DNA from: Nocardia asteroides
GTDB lineage: Bacteria; Actinomycetota; Actinomycetes; Mycobacteriales; Mycobacteriaceae
Assembly (NCBI GenBank): GCA_019930625.1
Contig: CP082844.1
Span: forward strand, 4,154,001 to 4,218,000
Reading direction: 5' to 3'
DNA length: 64,000 nucleotides
Shown: one piece after another, positions 1 to 9,188 of the stretch
Layout of the letters: every line of letters starts with the position of its first letter
Position numbering within the stretch: the first letter of the stretch is position 1
Translations under genes and position numbers: made by a program
The notes under the pieces: model-generated
Seen by the model: only the letters and a program-made list of their open reading frames with translations
Database searches by the model: none
What the model was told of the DNA's origin: nothing

Positions 1-58
1 CGACACGAGTCAACACTAAGTCACGAGGGCGAACAGCCTACGCGTAGGCTCGTCCAAC

Positions 59-559
59 GTGAGCGCACTTTCACCCATACCCTTGCTGCGGCTGGACCCC
101 GGCATACCTGTGCCCACGCGCGCCCATGCGGGCGACGCGGGCGTGGATCTGTGCACCACGCAAGACGTCATCCTGGAGCCGGGCGAGCGGGTGCTGGTCG
201 GCACCGGTGTCGCCGTCGCGCTACCGGCCGGCACGGTCGGCTTGATCCATCCGCGCTCGGGTCTGGCGGCCAAGGCCGGCCTGTCGGTGGTCAACACCCC
301 GGGCACGATCGACGCAGGGTATCGGGGCGAGATCAAGGTGTGCCTGATCAACCACGACCCGCGCACGCCGATCGAGTTGCGTCGCGGCGACCGGATCGCG
401 CAACTGCTGGTGCAACGAGTGGAGCTGGTGGATTTCGTGGAGGTCGACTCGCTCGACGAGACGACCAGGGGGGCGGGCGGCTACGGCTCCAGCGGCGGCC
501 ACGCGAGCCTGACCGCGCAGACGAACGGGGCGGGCCGGACGACCGGCAAGGAGGCATGA
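59..559 (+). CDS. dut: dUTP diphosphatase (dUTPase)
   Basis: Hydrolyses dUTP to dUMP and diphosphate, keeping uracil out of DNA and supplying dUMP for thymidylate. All five trimeric dUTPase motifs are visible in 166 aa: AGDAGVD (24-30), PRSG (65-68), GTIDAGYRG (82-90) with the catalytic Asp, GDRIAQ (110-115) and the C-terminal [10 protein letters not shown] (137-146) that closes over the nucleotide. The start is GTG at 59; a few residues upstream of the first motif are normal. Its TGA overlaps the ATG of the next gene (ATGA), so the two are probably translationally coupled, as in mycobacteria. Confidence 0.97.
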   Translation: MSALSPIPLLRLDPGIPVPTRAHAGDAGVDLCTTQDVILEPGERVLVGTGVAVALPAGTVGLIHPRSGLAAKAGLSVVNTPGTIDAGYRGEIKVCLINHDPRTPIELRRGDRIAQLLVQRVELVDFVEVDSLDETTRGAGGYGSSGGHASLTAQTNGAGRTTGKEA

Positions 560-1464
560 CGGGAATGTTCGGAAAGAGAAAGAAGTCGAGCCGGGCCGCG
601 GACGACCGATACGACGAGGCGGAGGACTACGCCGACTACGGGCCCGAGTCCGACTACGAGTCCGACTACGAGTCCGACTATGAGTCCGACTACGACGACG
701 ACTTCTACGACGACGCCCCCACCGACGAGCGCTCGTACGAGGGCGTCGACCTCGACGCCGACCGGCCGCACGGCCGACCCGGCCCCTACGACTACGACGA
801 GGTCGCCGAACTGCTGGATTCGGTGTCCGAGCAGCGGCTGGATCTCGGGTCGGTCCTGTTGCCGGTCCCGCCGGGCGGTCAGCTGCAGGTCGAGATGACC
901 CCGGAGGGGCAGCCGCAGGCGGTGCACCTGGCCACCGAGCACGGCCGGATCACCGTCGCGGCCTACGCCGCGCCCAAGACCTCCGGCCAATGGCGGCTGG
1001 TCGCCGCGGATCTTGCCGACTCGCTGCGCAAGGACGGGGCCAGGGTGTCGGTGGAGAACGGCCCGTGGGGCCGGGAACTGCTGGCCCTGACCGAGGGCGC
1101 CGACCTGCGTTTCATCGGTGTGGACGGCTATCGCTGGATGGTGCGGCTGGTCGCGGCGGGCCCCTCGGGCGCTGCGGACGACGGCAGTCCGCTGGTGAAG
1201 GCGGCGCGCGCGATCTTGAGCGAGACGGTGGTGCGGCGTGGCGAGGACCCGCTGCCCGTGCGCGAGCCGCTGCCCGTCGTGCTGCCGCAGCAGTTGTCCG
1301 AGCAGCTGGCCGCGGCCCATCAGCAGCAGGTGGAAGCTCAACAGCAGGCGATGGCCGCGCAGGCGGCGGCGCAGACCGGCGCGCAGCCGGTGGTGCCGCG
1401 AATGTCGCAGGGACCTCGACGCGGTGCGGACGGCTCGGCCATGCAGCAGCTCGGCCTGAACTGA
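556..1464 (+). CDS. DUF3710 family protein with acidic tandem-repeat N-terminus
   Basis: 302 aa, cytoplasmic, function unknown. It resembles the actinobacterial DUF3710 family that follows dut in mycobacteria (Rv2696c-like, from memory). After a basic [12 protein letters not shown] start comes a very acidic Asp/Tyr/Glu stretch (about residues 15-65) including four copies of ESDY. The conserved globular part follows (about 75-245), then a Gln/Ala-rich tail. The ATG was chosen because it overlaps the dut stop (ATGA) and a GGAGG lies just upstream; an in-frame extension farther upstream would run through dut. Confidence 0.85.
   Translation: MTGMFGKRKKSSRAADDRYDEAEDYADYGPESDYESDYESDYESDYDDDFYDDAPTDERSYEGVDLDADRPHGRPGPYDYDEVAELLDSVSEQRLDLGSVLLPVPPGGQLQVEMTPEGQPQAVHLATEHGRITVAAYAAPKTSGQWRLVAADLADSLRKDGARVSVENGPWGRELLALTEGADLRFIGVDGYRWMVRLVAAGPSGAADDGSPLVKAARAILSETVVRRGEDPLPVREPLPVVLPQQLSEQLAAAHQQQVEAQQQAMAAQAAAQTGAQPVVPRMSQGPRRGADGSAMQQLGLN
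646..693 (+). repeat. 12-bp tandem repeat coding ESDY x4
   Basis: Four consecutive copies of GAGTCCGACTAC (one with a final T) lie inside the acidic N-terminus of the DUF3710 gene. The period is a multiple of three, so copy-number change would keep the frame and only alter the length of the acidic segment. Confidence 0.9.
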
Positions 1465-1483
1465 GCCGGCCGAGCCGACGAAC

Positions 1484-2179
1484 TCACTCGAAGGCGCCGA
1501 GCCCCGCGTGCCCCAGTATCGCGGGGTCGGCGCCGAGTTCTTCCAGGGTGATCCGGTGCAGGTGGGAGTGCGGGGCCGCCGCCGCCCACTCCTCGGCCAC
1601 CGCCGCCGGGTGCACCGGGTCGTCGACCGCGGCGACCACCGCGAGCGGCGGCTCGAAGGTGGCCAGCCGCTCGACGTCCGGCCACTTGTAGTCCGCGGCC
1701 TCCTCCAGCGCCTGCGGAAGATCCGGCCACTGGGCCCGCCAGGACTGGGTCAGCGCGTCCGCCAGCCACCGCGGACTGCTCGACCGCATGCGGTCGAGCA
1801 CCGTCGCCAGACCGTCGGCGCGCAGTTGCGCCGCGGTGGCCGCGGCGCTGAGCGCGGCCGGGCAGGCGGCGGTGTCGCTCCCGGTCCAGGCGGGCAGCGC
1901 CGCCACGACCCCGACGACGCGATCCGGATGCTCGGCCGCCCACTCCAGTGCTATCGCGGCGCCGAGCGAGATCCCCGCCGCCAGCACCGGTGCCGAATCC
2001 GCCGCGGCGTCCAGCGCGGCCCGGCAGCTCGCCACCACGCGGCGCGGGTCCGGTTCCACCGCGACGAATTCCAGTCCGCGGGCAGCGCTGGCGGGCCCGA
2101 AGGCGCGCCTGGCGAAGGCGGCGTCGGACCCAGTTCCGGGCAGTGCCACGACGCGAGCGAGGTGTGGGGAGGCGAACAT
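1484..2179 (-). CDS. Alpha/beta hydrolase
   Basis: About 231 aa. Reads as a small alpha/beta hydrolase: an N-terminal strand with LPGTGSDAAF (oxyanion region), a nucleophile elbow in the stretch VLAAGISLGAAIALEWA (GISLG fits GxSxG), and a C-terminal DDPVHP (Asp) followed by a late His. Substrate unknown. It occupies the position of Rv2695 in M. tuberculosis (from memory) and is convergent with the DUF3710 gene. The start at 2179 (MFASPH) is preferred because the fold starts right after it; an ATG 33 bases upstream (2212) is also possible. Confidence 0.8.
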   Translation of the reverse strand: MFASPHLARVVALPGTGSDAAFARRAFGPASAARGLEFVAVEPDPRRVVASCRAALDAAADSAPVLAAGISLGAAIALEWAAEHPDRVVGVVAALPAWTGSDTAACPAALSAAATAAQLRADGLATVLDRMRSSSPRWLADALTQSWRAQWPDLPQALEEAADYKWPDVERLATFEPPLAVVAAVDDPVHPAAVAEEWAAAAPHSHLHRITLEELGADPAILGHAGLGAFE

Positions 2180-2311
2180 CGGTCCGAGCGTAGCGGGGGT
2201 CGCCCGGCCCATCTACAGTGGCGTTGTACGGCCACGACAGGTCGTGCGGATCGGATCCCTCACGATGGTGTGCAACCCACGCCATCTGCTCTACGCAGGA
2301 GAGCGTGCACA

Positions 2312-2689
2312 ATGTCATCCGCAGCCTCAGGATATTTTCGCCGTCTGGGCCGCAGGCTGACCGAAGACATCGATCAGCTGGATGCCGAAGAGCTGGCCGA
2401 GACATCCGAGGCCTCGGGAGCGTGTCGCGCGTCCGAGTGCCGACGCGGTGACGAGGCCACCATGCTCGGTAGGCTCCGCAGCGTCGAAGCGTGTCCCAAG
2501 TCCGCAGGCGCCAGCGTCCAGGCGGAGTTCTTCGACGGCACCGACGCCATCACGCTGGTCTGGATCGGGCGTAGGCGCATTCCCGGCATCGAGCCGGGTC
2601 GGCGCATCCTCGTCCGTGGCCGGGTGGGCGATCGGGACGGCCGCAAAGTGATCTTCAACCCCTACTACGAATTGCGCGGGAACAGCTGA
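2312..2689 (+). CDS. OB-fold nucleic acid-binding domain protein
   Basis: 125 aa, cytoplasmic. The C-terminal two thirds (about 45-122) looks like a RecG-type OB fold: a small beta barrel with IEPGRRILVRGRVGDRDG and a closing IFNPYYEL strand. The first 45 residues are helical and acidic. It precedes the DUF3159 membrane protein by three bases, the pairing seen in mycobacteria (Rv2694c-Rv2693c, from memory). The ATG at 2312 has AGGAGAG just upstream. Ligand unknown; DNA or RNA binding is inferred from the fold only. Confidence 0.82.
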   Translation: MSSAASGYFRRLGRRLTEDIDQLDAEELAETSEASGACRASECRRGDEATMLGRLRSVEACPKSAGASVQAEFFDGTDAITLVWIGRRRIPGIEPGRRILVRGRVGDRDGRKVIFNPYYELRGNS

Positions 2690-2692
2690 CGT

Positions 2693-3385
2693 ATGCCATT
2701 GAGCGACGACAACGCAGGATCGGACGACCGCACCGGGCTCGCCGTGCCCGACCGTGAGGAAGAACGTGCCGAGCAGACCCTCCTCGAACAACTCGGCGGC
2801 TTCAGCGGCCTGATCTACTCGACGCTCCCCGTTGTCGTGTTCGTACCCGTCAACAGCGTCGCCGGGCTGACCGCCGCCATCTGGTCGGCTCTCGGGGTGG
2901 CCGCCGCCATCCTCCTCTGGCGTCTGGTGCGGCGCGATCCCATTCAGCCCGCCATCTCGGGCTTCTTCGGCGTCGGCATCTGCGCTTTCATCGCCTACCG
3001 GATGGGCGAGGCCAAAGGTTTCTTCCTCTTCGGCATCTACACCAGCCTCCTCTACGCCGGGGCGTTCCTCGTGTCCATCCTGGTTCGTCGGCCGTTGGTC
3101 GGCGTGATCTGGGGGGTGCTCAACGGCCACGGCTCGGACTGGCGGTCCGATCCGCGCGCGGTGCGACTCTACGACCTGGCCACCACCACCTGGATCGTGG
3201 TGTTCGGCGCGCGCTACCTGGTGCAGTCGCAGCTCTACGACACCGACCGTACCGGCTGGCTCGCGTTCGCCCGCATCGCGATGGGCTGGCCGCTGACCGC
3301 CGTGGCGCTGGGCGTCACCATCTGGGCGGTGCGCCGGGCCGGTCACTTGCCCACCAAGACGGCGGCCGCGACCGGCTCGGCCTGA
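2693..3385 (+). CDS. DUF3159 family integral membrane protein
   Basis: 230 aa. After an acidic cytoplasmic N-terminus (about 1-40) there are five or six hydrophobic segments (about 42-58, 62-80, 88-105, 110-132, 160-176, 195-215). The motif RRPLVGVIWG between segments and the overall arrangement match the actinobacterial DUF3159 family. It starts three bases after the OB-fold gene, so the two form an operon. Function unknown. In mycobacteria it neighbours ceoBC, which invites but does not prove a link to ion homeostasis. Confidence 0.85.
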   Translation: MPLSDDNAGSDDRTGLAVPDREEERAEQTLLEQLGGFSGLIYSTLPVVVFVPVNSVAGLTAAIWSALGVAAAILLWRLVRRDPIQPAISGFFGVGICAFIAYRMGEAKGFFLFGIYTSLLYAGAFLVSILVRRPLVGVIWGVLNGHGSDWRSDPRAVRLYDLATTTWIVVFGARYLVQSQLYDTDRTGWLAFARIAMGWPLTAVALGVTIWAVRRAGHLPTKTAAATGSA

Positions 3386-3424
3386 GCCGTTAACCCTGCG
3401 CCGCCGCCCGGCGAAAACCACAGG

Positions 3425-3466
3425 GGTGGGGTAAGTCCCACCGCCGAGGTGGGTGGTAATCCACCC
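3425..3466 (+). promoter_or_regulatory. Mutually exclusive hairpins in the leader of the sigma factor gene
   Basis: Four short arms alternate: GGTGGG (3425-3430), CCCACC (3437-3442), GGTGGG (3448-3453) and CCACCC (3461-3466). Arm 1 can pair with 2, 2 with 3, and 3 (shifted to 3451-3456) with 4, the topology of an attenuator or translational switch. They lie about 90 bases upstream of the sigma factor GTG. There is no T-tract, so a simple intrinsic terminator is unlikely. Function is inferred only. Confidence 0.35.
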
Positions 3467-3551
3467 TGGGGTGCCTGGTTGCCGTTCCGCGTTCATCAGA
3501 CGATCTATGCGTACCGAGAACACGCACTGATCGGCAAGAAAGGACTCGGAC

Positions 3552-4178
3552 GTGGCTACCGAGCACAACACCGCGGCGCTGCCCAAGAACCACCATCCCG
3601 CTCTCTCGGAGAGCCGGCGGGTATCGGCCGAGTTGGACAAGCTGATCGGCCCGGCGGCCGCGGGCGACCGGCAAGCGATCAGCGAGATCATCCGGATCGT
3701 GCACCCGCTGGTGCGCCGCTACTGTGGTGCGCGCCTGGGCAACACGGCCCATCTGCACGTCACCGCCGACGACGTGGTGCAGGAGATCCTGCTGGCCACC
3801 GTGAACGCCATTCCGCGCTACCGCGATCAGGGCAAGTCGTTCCTGGCCTTCGTCTACGGCATCGCGGCCAACAAGGTCGCCGACGCGTTCCGCCGCTCGC
3901 AGCAGCATCCCGCCTACCCGACGCCCGACGTCCCGGACCGCGCATCATCCGCGGCCGGCCCGGAGGAGTGGGCGCTGGCCTCCGAACGGCGCACCGCCAC
4001 AAGGGAGCTCATGAAAGTGCTGGCGCCCGCGCACCGTGACGTGCTGGTGATGCGCATCATGCTGGGCTGGTCGGCGGCGCAGACCGCCGAAGCCATCGGC
4101 ACCAGCCCGGGCGTGGTCCGGGTGATGCAGCACCGGGCGCTGAACAAGCTGCGCGCGCAGCTGAAGCCGGCCGCGTAG
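3552..4178 (+). CDS. sigD: Extracytoplasmic-function-type sigma factor, SigD-like
   Basis: 208 aa sigma-70 family factor. Region 2 is seen at about 68-115: DDVVQEILLATVNAIPRYRDQGKSFLAFVYGIAANKVADAFRR in two blocks. Region 4 is at about 150-205, with the helix-turn-helix GWSAAQTAEAIGTSPGVVRVMQHRALNKLR. The wording of both regions is very close to M. tuberculosis SigD as I remember it. The GTG start at 3552 has AGAAAGGAC upstream. No anti-sigma gene (RsdA type) follows: the next gene is ceoC on the other strand. Control may act through the leader hairpins. Confidence 0.85.
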   Translation: MATEHNTAALPKNHHPALSESRRVSAELDKLIGPAAAGDRQAISEIIRIVHPLVRRYCGARLGNTAHLHVTADDVVQEILLATVNAIPRYRDQGKSFLAFVYGIAANKVADAFRRSQQHPAYPTPDVPDRASSAAGPEEWALASERRTATRELMKVLAPAHRDVLVMRIMLGWSAAQTAEAIGTSPGVVRVMQHRALNKLRAQLKPAA

Positions 4179-4226
4179 TCCCGCGGCGGCGCTTCGCCGA
4201 CAACGCCTCCGGCCGTGTACGGGGAG

Positions 4227-4898
4227 TTATGGCCTGATGCCGTGATTGGCGAGTTCCACCCGGAGGTCCTCCTCTGCCTCCACCGAGGTCACGAACAGCA
4301 GCTCGTCGTCGCCTTCCAGCGCGTCGTCCGGCTGCGGCACGATCACCCGCCCGCCACGCAGGATGGTCACCAGGGCGGCGTCGCGCGGCAGGGTGAGCGT
4401 GCGCACCGGCTTGCCCGCCAGCGCGGTGTCCGCGGGCAGTGTCATCTCCACCAGGTTCGCCTGGCCCTGACGCAGCGTCATCAGGCGCACCAGATCGCCG
4501 ACAGACACCGCCTCCTCGACCAGGGAGGCCAGCAGCCGCGGCGTGGATACCGCGACGTCCACACCCCAGGAACCGTCGAAGAGCCACTCGTTGCGCGGGT
4601 CGTTCACGCGCGCCACCACGCGCCGCACCCCGAACTCGGTCTTGGCCAGCAGGCTGTGCACCAGGTTCGCCTTGTCGTCACCTGTGGCCGCGATGACCAC
4701 CTCGTAGGTCTCGAGCCCGGCCTGCTCCAGTAGCGCGAGTTCGCACGCGTCCGCGTGCACCCAGATCGCGTCGGGGATCGCGACCGCATCGATGTGCTCG
4801 AGCTGACGCTCCAACAGCATGACCCGGTGTCCGCCGCGCAGAAGCTCCCTGGCGATCGAACGGCCTACGGCGCCCGCTCCGGCGATGGCCACTTTCAT
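4227..4898 (-). CDS. ceoC: TrkA-type potassium uptake regulator, second subunit
   Basis: 223 aa. Cytoplasmic NAD-binding RCK protein that gates or regulates a Trk/Ktr potassium channel. The Rossmann motif GAGAVGRSIA sits at residues 6-15, with the acidic end of strand two in LLERQ. An RCK_C domain follows (about 135-223, including TLPADTALAGKPVRTLTLP). It starts two bases after the ceoB stop, so the pair is cotranscribed. No Trk membrane subunit is next to it; the divergent APC transporter is the nearest candidate partner, a link inferred from its conservation beside ceoBC in mycobacteria. Confidence 0.9.
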   Translation of the reverse strand: MKVAIAGAGAVGRSIARELLRGGHRVMLLERQLEHIDAVAIPDAIWVHADACELALLEQAGLETYEVVIAATGDDKANLVHSLLAKTEFGVRRVVARVNDPRNEWLFDGSWGVDVAVSTPRLLASLVEEAVSVGDLVRLMTLRQGQANLVEMTLPADTALAGKPVRTLTLPRDAALVTILRGGRVIVPQPDDALEGDDELLFVTSVEAEEDLRVELANHGIRP

Positions 4899-4900
4899 GT

Positions 4901-5566
4901 TCAATCCTCGCTCGCTGGGGGCTTGGTGGCCATGGCGACGGCTTCGCCCACGGTGCCGGATGCGGCGGCCACATAGACGATGTCGTCGGCCTGGATGATG
5001 GTCTTGCTGTCGGGAAGCAGCGCCTGGCCGAACCGGATGATGAACGCCACTCGGGCCGAGATGGTCTGCTCGAGGTCGCGCACCGTGCGGCCGTACCACT
5101 CTTCGTGCAGCGTCAGCTGGGTCACAGCAACCGTTCCGGTCGGGTCCCGCCAGGTGGTGGTGCCGGTGTCGCCGATGAGCGCGCGCAGGAAGCGGTCGGT
5201 GGTCCACGGGACCGTCGCGATGGTCGGGATCCCGAGCCGTTCGTAGACGGCCGCGCGCTTGGCGTCGTAGATGCGGGCGACCACCCGCTCCACCCCGAAC
5301 ATCTCTCGGGCGACCCGGGCGGAGATGATGTTCGAATTGTCACCGGAGGAGACCGCCGCGAACGCTTCGGCTCGCTCGATTCCCGCCTTTATCAGCACAT
5401 CTCGATCGAATCCGACGCCTGTCACCCGCTCACCGGGGAAGTCGGATCCCAGGCGTAGGAAGGAACTGGGGTCCCGATCGATCACGGTGACCTCGTGACC
5501 TACGCGGACCAGGGCATGGGCCAGTGACGAGCCGACCCGCCCGCACCCCATGACCACTACGTACAC
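4901..5566 (-). CDS. ceoB: TrkA-type potassium uptake regulator, first subunit
   Basis: 221 aa RCK protein paralogous to ceoC. The N-terminal Rossmann fold carries GCGRVGSSLAHAL (about 7-19) and the nucleotide-binding acidic VIDRDPSSF; the C-terminal RCK_C part spans about 140-221. The GTG at 5566 places the first beta strand (MYVVVMGCGRVG) at the protein start as in other TrkA proteins; the in-frame upstream extension has no family character. It is divergent from the APC transporter gene over about 150 bases, which must hold both promoters. Confidence 0.9.
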   Translation of the reverse strand: MYVVVMGCGRVGSSLAHALVRVGHEVTVIDRDPSSFLRLGSDFPGERVTGVGFDRDVLIKAGIERAEAFAAVSSGDNSNIISARVAREMFGVERVVARIYDAKRAAVYERLGIPTIATVPWTTDRFLRALIGDTGTTTWRDPTGTVAVTQLTLHEEWYGRTVRDLEQTISARVAFIIRFGQALLPDSKTIIQADDIVYVAAASGTVGEAVAMATKPPASED

Positions 5567-5715
5567 CGTGCAACCTCGTTCCTGAAACCATGGTGTTCGG
5601 TCTGATCTGCCGTTCGGTCGAACGCTACCCGTCGAATGATTCCACCGGCCACGTTCCCCCTCCAGCCCGCGAGCAAACCTGCGAGCCACGCGCGCGATCC
5701 ACCGTGCGGGGGCCT

Positions 5716-7716
5716 ATGCTCGCTCCAGTGTCCAAGTTGACGACGGCAGCGAAGCGAGTGCTGCTGGGCAGGCCTTTCCGTAGTGACTCGCTCAGCCACA
5801 CACTGCTGCCGAAGCGGATCGCGCTTCCGGTGTTCGCTTCGGACGCCATGTCGTCGGTCGCCTACGCCCCCGAGGAGATCTTCCTCGTCCTCTCGGCTGC
5901 CGGGGTGGCGGCGTACCTGTACGCCCCGTGGGTCGGATTGGCGGTCGCCTTCGTCATGGCGGTGGTGGTGGCCAGCTACCGGCAGAACGTGCACGCCTAC
6001 CCCTCCGGCGGCGGCGACTACGAGGTGGCCACCACCAACCTCGGCCCCAACGCCGGGCTGACCGTCGGCAGCGCGCTGCTGGTCGATTACGTACTCACCG
6101 TCGCGGTGTCGATCTCTTCGGCCGCGTCGAATATCGGCTCGGCCATTCCGTTCGTCGCCACCCACAAAGTGCTGTTCGCCGTCGTAGCCATCGCGGTGCT
6201 GACCGCGATCAATCTGCGCGGCGTGCGGGAATCGGGCACCGCGTTCGCCATTCCGACCTACGCGTTCATCGCCGGCATGTTCGTCATGCTCGGCTGGGGG
6301 CTGATCCAGATCTTCGTGCTCGGCGAGGAGTTGCGGGCCGAATCGGCCGACTTCGGGTTGATCGCCGAGCACGAGCACCTCTACGGATTGGCGTTCGCCT
6401 TCCTCATCGCGCGCTCGTTCTCCTCCGGCTGCGCCGCGCTGACCGGTGTGGAGGCGATCAGTAACGGGGTGCCTGCCTTCCGTAAACCCAAATCGCGCAA
6501 CGCCGCCACCACCCTGCTGATGCTGGGCGCGATCGCGATCGTCTTGCTGATGGGCATCATCATCCTCGCCCAGAAGATCGGAGTCGTCTACGCGCACAAC
6601 GTCGCCGACCTGACCGGCGCGCCGCCCGACTACAGCCAGAAGACGCTCGTCGCACAGCTCGCCGCGACGGTGTTCCACGGTTTCCCGCTCGGATTCTTCT
6701 TCATCACGACGGTGACCGCGCTGATCCTCGTGCTCGCCGCGAACACCGCGTTCAACGGGTTCCCCGTGCTCGGCTCGATCCTGGCGCAGGACCGCTACCT
6801 GCCGCGCCAGCTGCACACCAGAGGCGATCGGCTGGCGTTCAGCAACGGCATCCTGTTCCTGTCCGGCGCGGCCATCGCGTTCGTGGTGCTGTTCGGCGCC
6901 GAGGTGACCAAGCTGATCCAGCTGTACATCGTCGGCGTGTTCGTATCGTTCGTGCTCAGCCAGACCGGCATGCTGCGCCACTGGACCCGCCTGCTGCGCA
7001 CCGAGACCGACCCGGCGCAACGCGGGCGGATGAAGCGATCGCGGGTGATCAACGCGGTCGGTCTCTCCGCGACCGGAGCGGTACTGGTGATCGTGCTGAT
7101 CACGAAGTTCTTCGCGGGCGCCTACATCGCCATCTTCACCATGGTCGCGATCTTCGTCGTGATGAAGCTGATTCGCAGGCACTACGATTCGGTCGCGCGT
7201 GAGCTGGACGAGCACGAGTGGGACGGCGTGCTGCCCAGCCGCTCGCACTCCATCGTGCTGGTCTCCCGGCTGCATCTGCCGACCCGCCGCGCGCTGGCCT
7301 ACGCGCGCGCCAGCCGCCCCGACACGCTGGAGGCGGTGACGGTGAACGTCGACGATGCCGACACCAGGGCGCTGGTGCGCGAATGGGAGAAAAGCGATAT
7401 CACGGTGCCGCTCAAGGTCATCGAGTCGCCGTACCGCGAGATCACCAAACCGGTCCTCGACTATGTGAAGCGGGTGCGCAAGGACGCCCCGCGCGACGTG
7501 GTGACCGTGTTCATCCCCGAGTACGTGGTCGGACACTGGTGGGAACAGATCCTGCACAACCAGAGCGCGCTGCGGTTGAAGGGCAGGCTGCTGTTCGAGC
7601 CGGGCGTGATGGTGACCAGCGTGCCGTGGCAGCTGAGTTCGTCGGCTCGGGCCAAGGCGCCGGGTGTGGTGAACGCGGCCGGTGCGTGGCGGCGCGGCTA
7701 CGAGGACCGGACATGA
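5716..7716 (+). CDS. APC-superfamily permease (amino acid or cation transporter)
   Basis: About 666 aa integral membrane protein with roughly twelve hydrophobic segments between residues 40 and 490, then a cytoplasmic domain of about 170 residues. The N-terminal signature PVFASDAMSSVAYAPEEI and the motif GGGDYEVATTNLGPNAG mark the subgroup found beside ceoBC in mycobacteria (Rv2690c-like, from memory); related proteins include KimA-type potassium importers. Potassium transport is an inference from family and neighbours. Start ATG 5716 or GTG 5728; both precede the conserved KLTTAAKRVLLGRPF. Confidence 0.82.
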   Translation: MLAPVSKLTTAAKRVLLGRPFRSDSLSHTLLPKRIALPVFASDAMSSVAYAPEEIFLVLSAAGVAAYLYAPWVGLAVAFVMAVVVASYRQNVHAYPSGGGDYEVATTNLGPNAGLTVGSALLVDYVLTVAVSISSAASNIGSAIPFVATHKVLFAVVAIAVLTAINLRGVRESGTAFAIPTYAFIAGMFVMLGWGLIQIFVLGEELRAESADFGLIAEHEHLYGLAFAFLIARSFSSGCAALTGVEAISNGVPAFRKPKSRNAATTLLMLGAIAIVLLMGIIILAQKIGVVYAHNVADLTGAPPDYSQKTLVAQLAATVFHGFPLGFFFITTVTALILVLAANTAFNGFPVLGSILAQDRYLPRQLHTRGDRLAFSNGILFLSGAAIAFVVLFGAEVTKLIQLYIVGVFVSFVLSQTGMLRHWTRLLRTETDPAQRGRMKRSRVINAVGLSATGAVLVIVLITKFFAGAYIAIFTMVAIFVVMKLIRRHYDSVARELDEHEWDGVLPSRSHSIVLVSRLHLPTRRALAYARASRPDTLEAVTVNVDDADTRALVREWEKSDITVPLKVIESPYREITKPVLDYVKRVRKDAPRDVVTVFIPEYVVGHWWEQILHNQSALRLKGRLLFEPGVMVTSVPWQLSSSARAKAPGVVNAAGAWRRGYEDRT

Positions 7717-7735
7717 CGCTCGCGGAGCATGCGCG

Positions 7736-9172
7736 ATGAACGATCGGCGGACGAGGACGTTCGAGGTGCGGCTCGGGCCGCCGGGGCACGGCGGCTTCTG
7801 CGTCGCGCGGCACGAGGGACGCGTGGTGTTCGTCCGGCACGGACTGCCCGGTGAGCTGGTGCGGGTCCGGGTCACCGAGGATCGCGGCGGCTCGTTCTGC
7901 CGGGCCGACGCGGTCGAGGTGCTCGAGGCGTCACCGGACCGGGTGCCCGCCATCTGCCCGGTCTCCGGTCCCGGTGGCGCGGGGTGCTGCGATTTCTCGT
8001 TCGCCACGCCGACGGCCCAGCGCACGATGAAGGCCGCGGTGGTGGCCGAACAGTTGCGACGGGTGGCCGGTATCGAGCGCGAAGTGCTGGTGGAGCCGAT
8101 CGGACCCCCGGACGCGGTCGGCGGATGGCGTACGCGGGTACGGCTCGCGGTCGACGCGCACGGCCGCGCGGGAGTACATCGTTATCGCAGCACCGACGTG
8201 ATCGCGGATCTGCGGTGCCCGCAACCGGTCGCGGGGGCACTGGAGGGAATCGCCGACCGGCAGTGGACGCCGGGCGCGGACTTGGTCATCGCGGTGGACG
8301 GTGACGGGATCCGGCACGTCGTCGAGCTGGCGCCCGCCGCCGAGGCCGAGCCGGTCAGCCGGGGCGGGGATCGGCGCGGCCCCGGCGGGAGTGGGCGGCG
8401 ATCGGAGACCGGTGGTCCGGACCGGCGTGAACGCGCCGGAAGCGGTCGGCGTGAGCGGCCGCACGGCCGCGATCAGCGTGGGGGACGGCGTGGCGGCGGC
8501 GGAGCGTGGGCCGGCGCGGACAACCGGCGCGACGGCAGGCGCGAGGCGTCCGCGCGACGTGCCGCGGCGCACGCGGCGCGTGACGAGTGGGTGTTCGAGG
8601 GAAGCGGCCGCGCGGTCGAGTACGTGGCTGGTCGCCGGTGGGAGGTCGCGGCGACGGGCTTCTGGCAGGCACATCGCGGTGCGGCGCAACGCTATTCGGA
8701 TCTGATCGCGCAGTGGTCGGACCTCGGGCCGGGCGGGCGGGCCTGGGATCTCTACAGCGGCGCGGGGGTCTTCGCCGCGCGCCTGGGCGAGCAGACCGGG
8801 CGGACCGGGGTGGTGCTGGCGGTGGAATCCGCGCGGCCCGCGGTGGCCGACGGGTCCGCCGCGTTGCGTGATCTGCCCTGGGTGGAGCTGCGGGCGCAGC
8901 GGGTGGAGCGCTGGGTGCTCGAGCACGTCGGCGCCGCCGCGCCGGATGTCGTCGTGCTCGACCCGCCGCGCGCGGGCGCGGGCAAGGAAGTGGTCGGCGC
9001 GGTCACCGCCAGCGGGCCTGCGCGCATCATCCACGTCGGGTGTGATCCCGCCTCGTTCGCTCGCGATCTGGGCCTGTACCAGGCCGCGGGCTACCGCCTC
9101 GCCGATCTGCGCGCCTTCGACGCGTTTCCCGCCACGCATCACGTCGAATGTCTTGCGTTGCTGCGGCGGTGA
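7736..9172 (+). CDS. TrmA/RumA-type RNA uracil-5-methyltransferase with an Arg/Gly-rich insert
   Basis: 478 aa. SAM-dependent m5U methyltransferase family. A TRAM/OB domain occupies about 5-60. Cysteines near 76, 85-86 and 162 could hold an Fe-S cluster as in RumA. The Rossmann part has DLYSGAGVFA, VLDPPRAGAG and VGCDPASFARDL with the nucleophilic Cys near 436. Residues about 205-282 are a low-complexity Arg/Gly/Asp stretch absent from the textbook enzymes. Whether tRNA or rRNA is modified cannot be read from sequence. ATG 7736 follows the transporter stop by 19 bases. Confidence 0.87.
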   Translation: MNDRRTRTFEVRLGPPGHGGFCVARHEGRVVFVRHGLPGELVRVRVTEDRGGSFCRADAVEVLEASPDRVPAICPVSGPGGAGCCDFSFATPTAQRTMKAAVVAEQLRRVAGIEREVLVEPIGPPDAVGGWRTRVRLAVDAHGRAGVHRYRSTDVIADLRCPQPVAGALEGIADRQWTPGADLVIAVDGDGIRHVVELAPAAEAEPVSRGGDRRGPGGSGRRSETGGPDRRERAGSGRRERPHGRDQRGGRRGGGGAWAGADNRRDGRREASARRAAAHAARDEWVFEGSGRAVEYVAGRRWEVAATGFWQAHRGAAQRYSDLIAQWSDLGPGGRAWDLYSGAGVFAARLGEQTGRTGVVLAVESARPAVADGSAALRDLPWVELRAQRVERWVLEHVGAAAPDVVVLDPPRAGAGKEVVGAVTASGPARIIHVGCDPASFARDLGLYQAAGYRLADLRAFDAFPATHHVECLALLRR

Positions 9173-9188
9173 GTGCAGGGTCACCGCC

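Noticed and set aside
5557..8025. 822-codon minus-strand open frame
   Set aside because: Antisense of the APC permease and methyltransferase; no recognisable domain.
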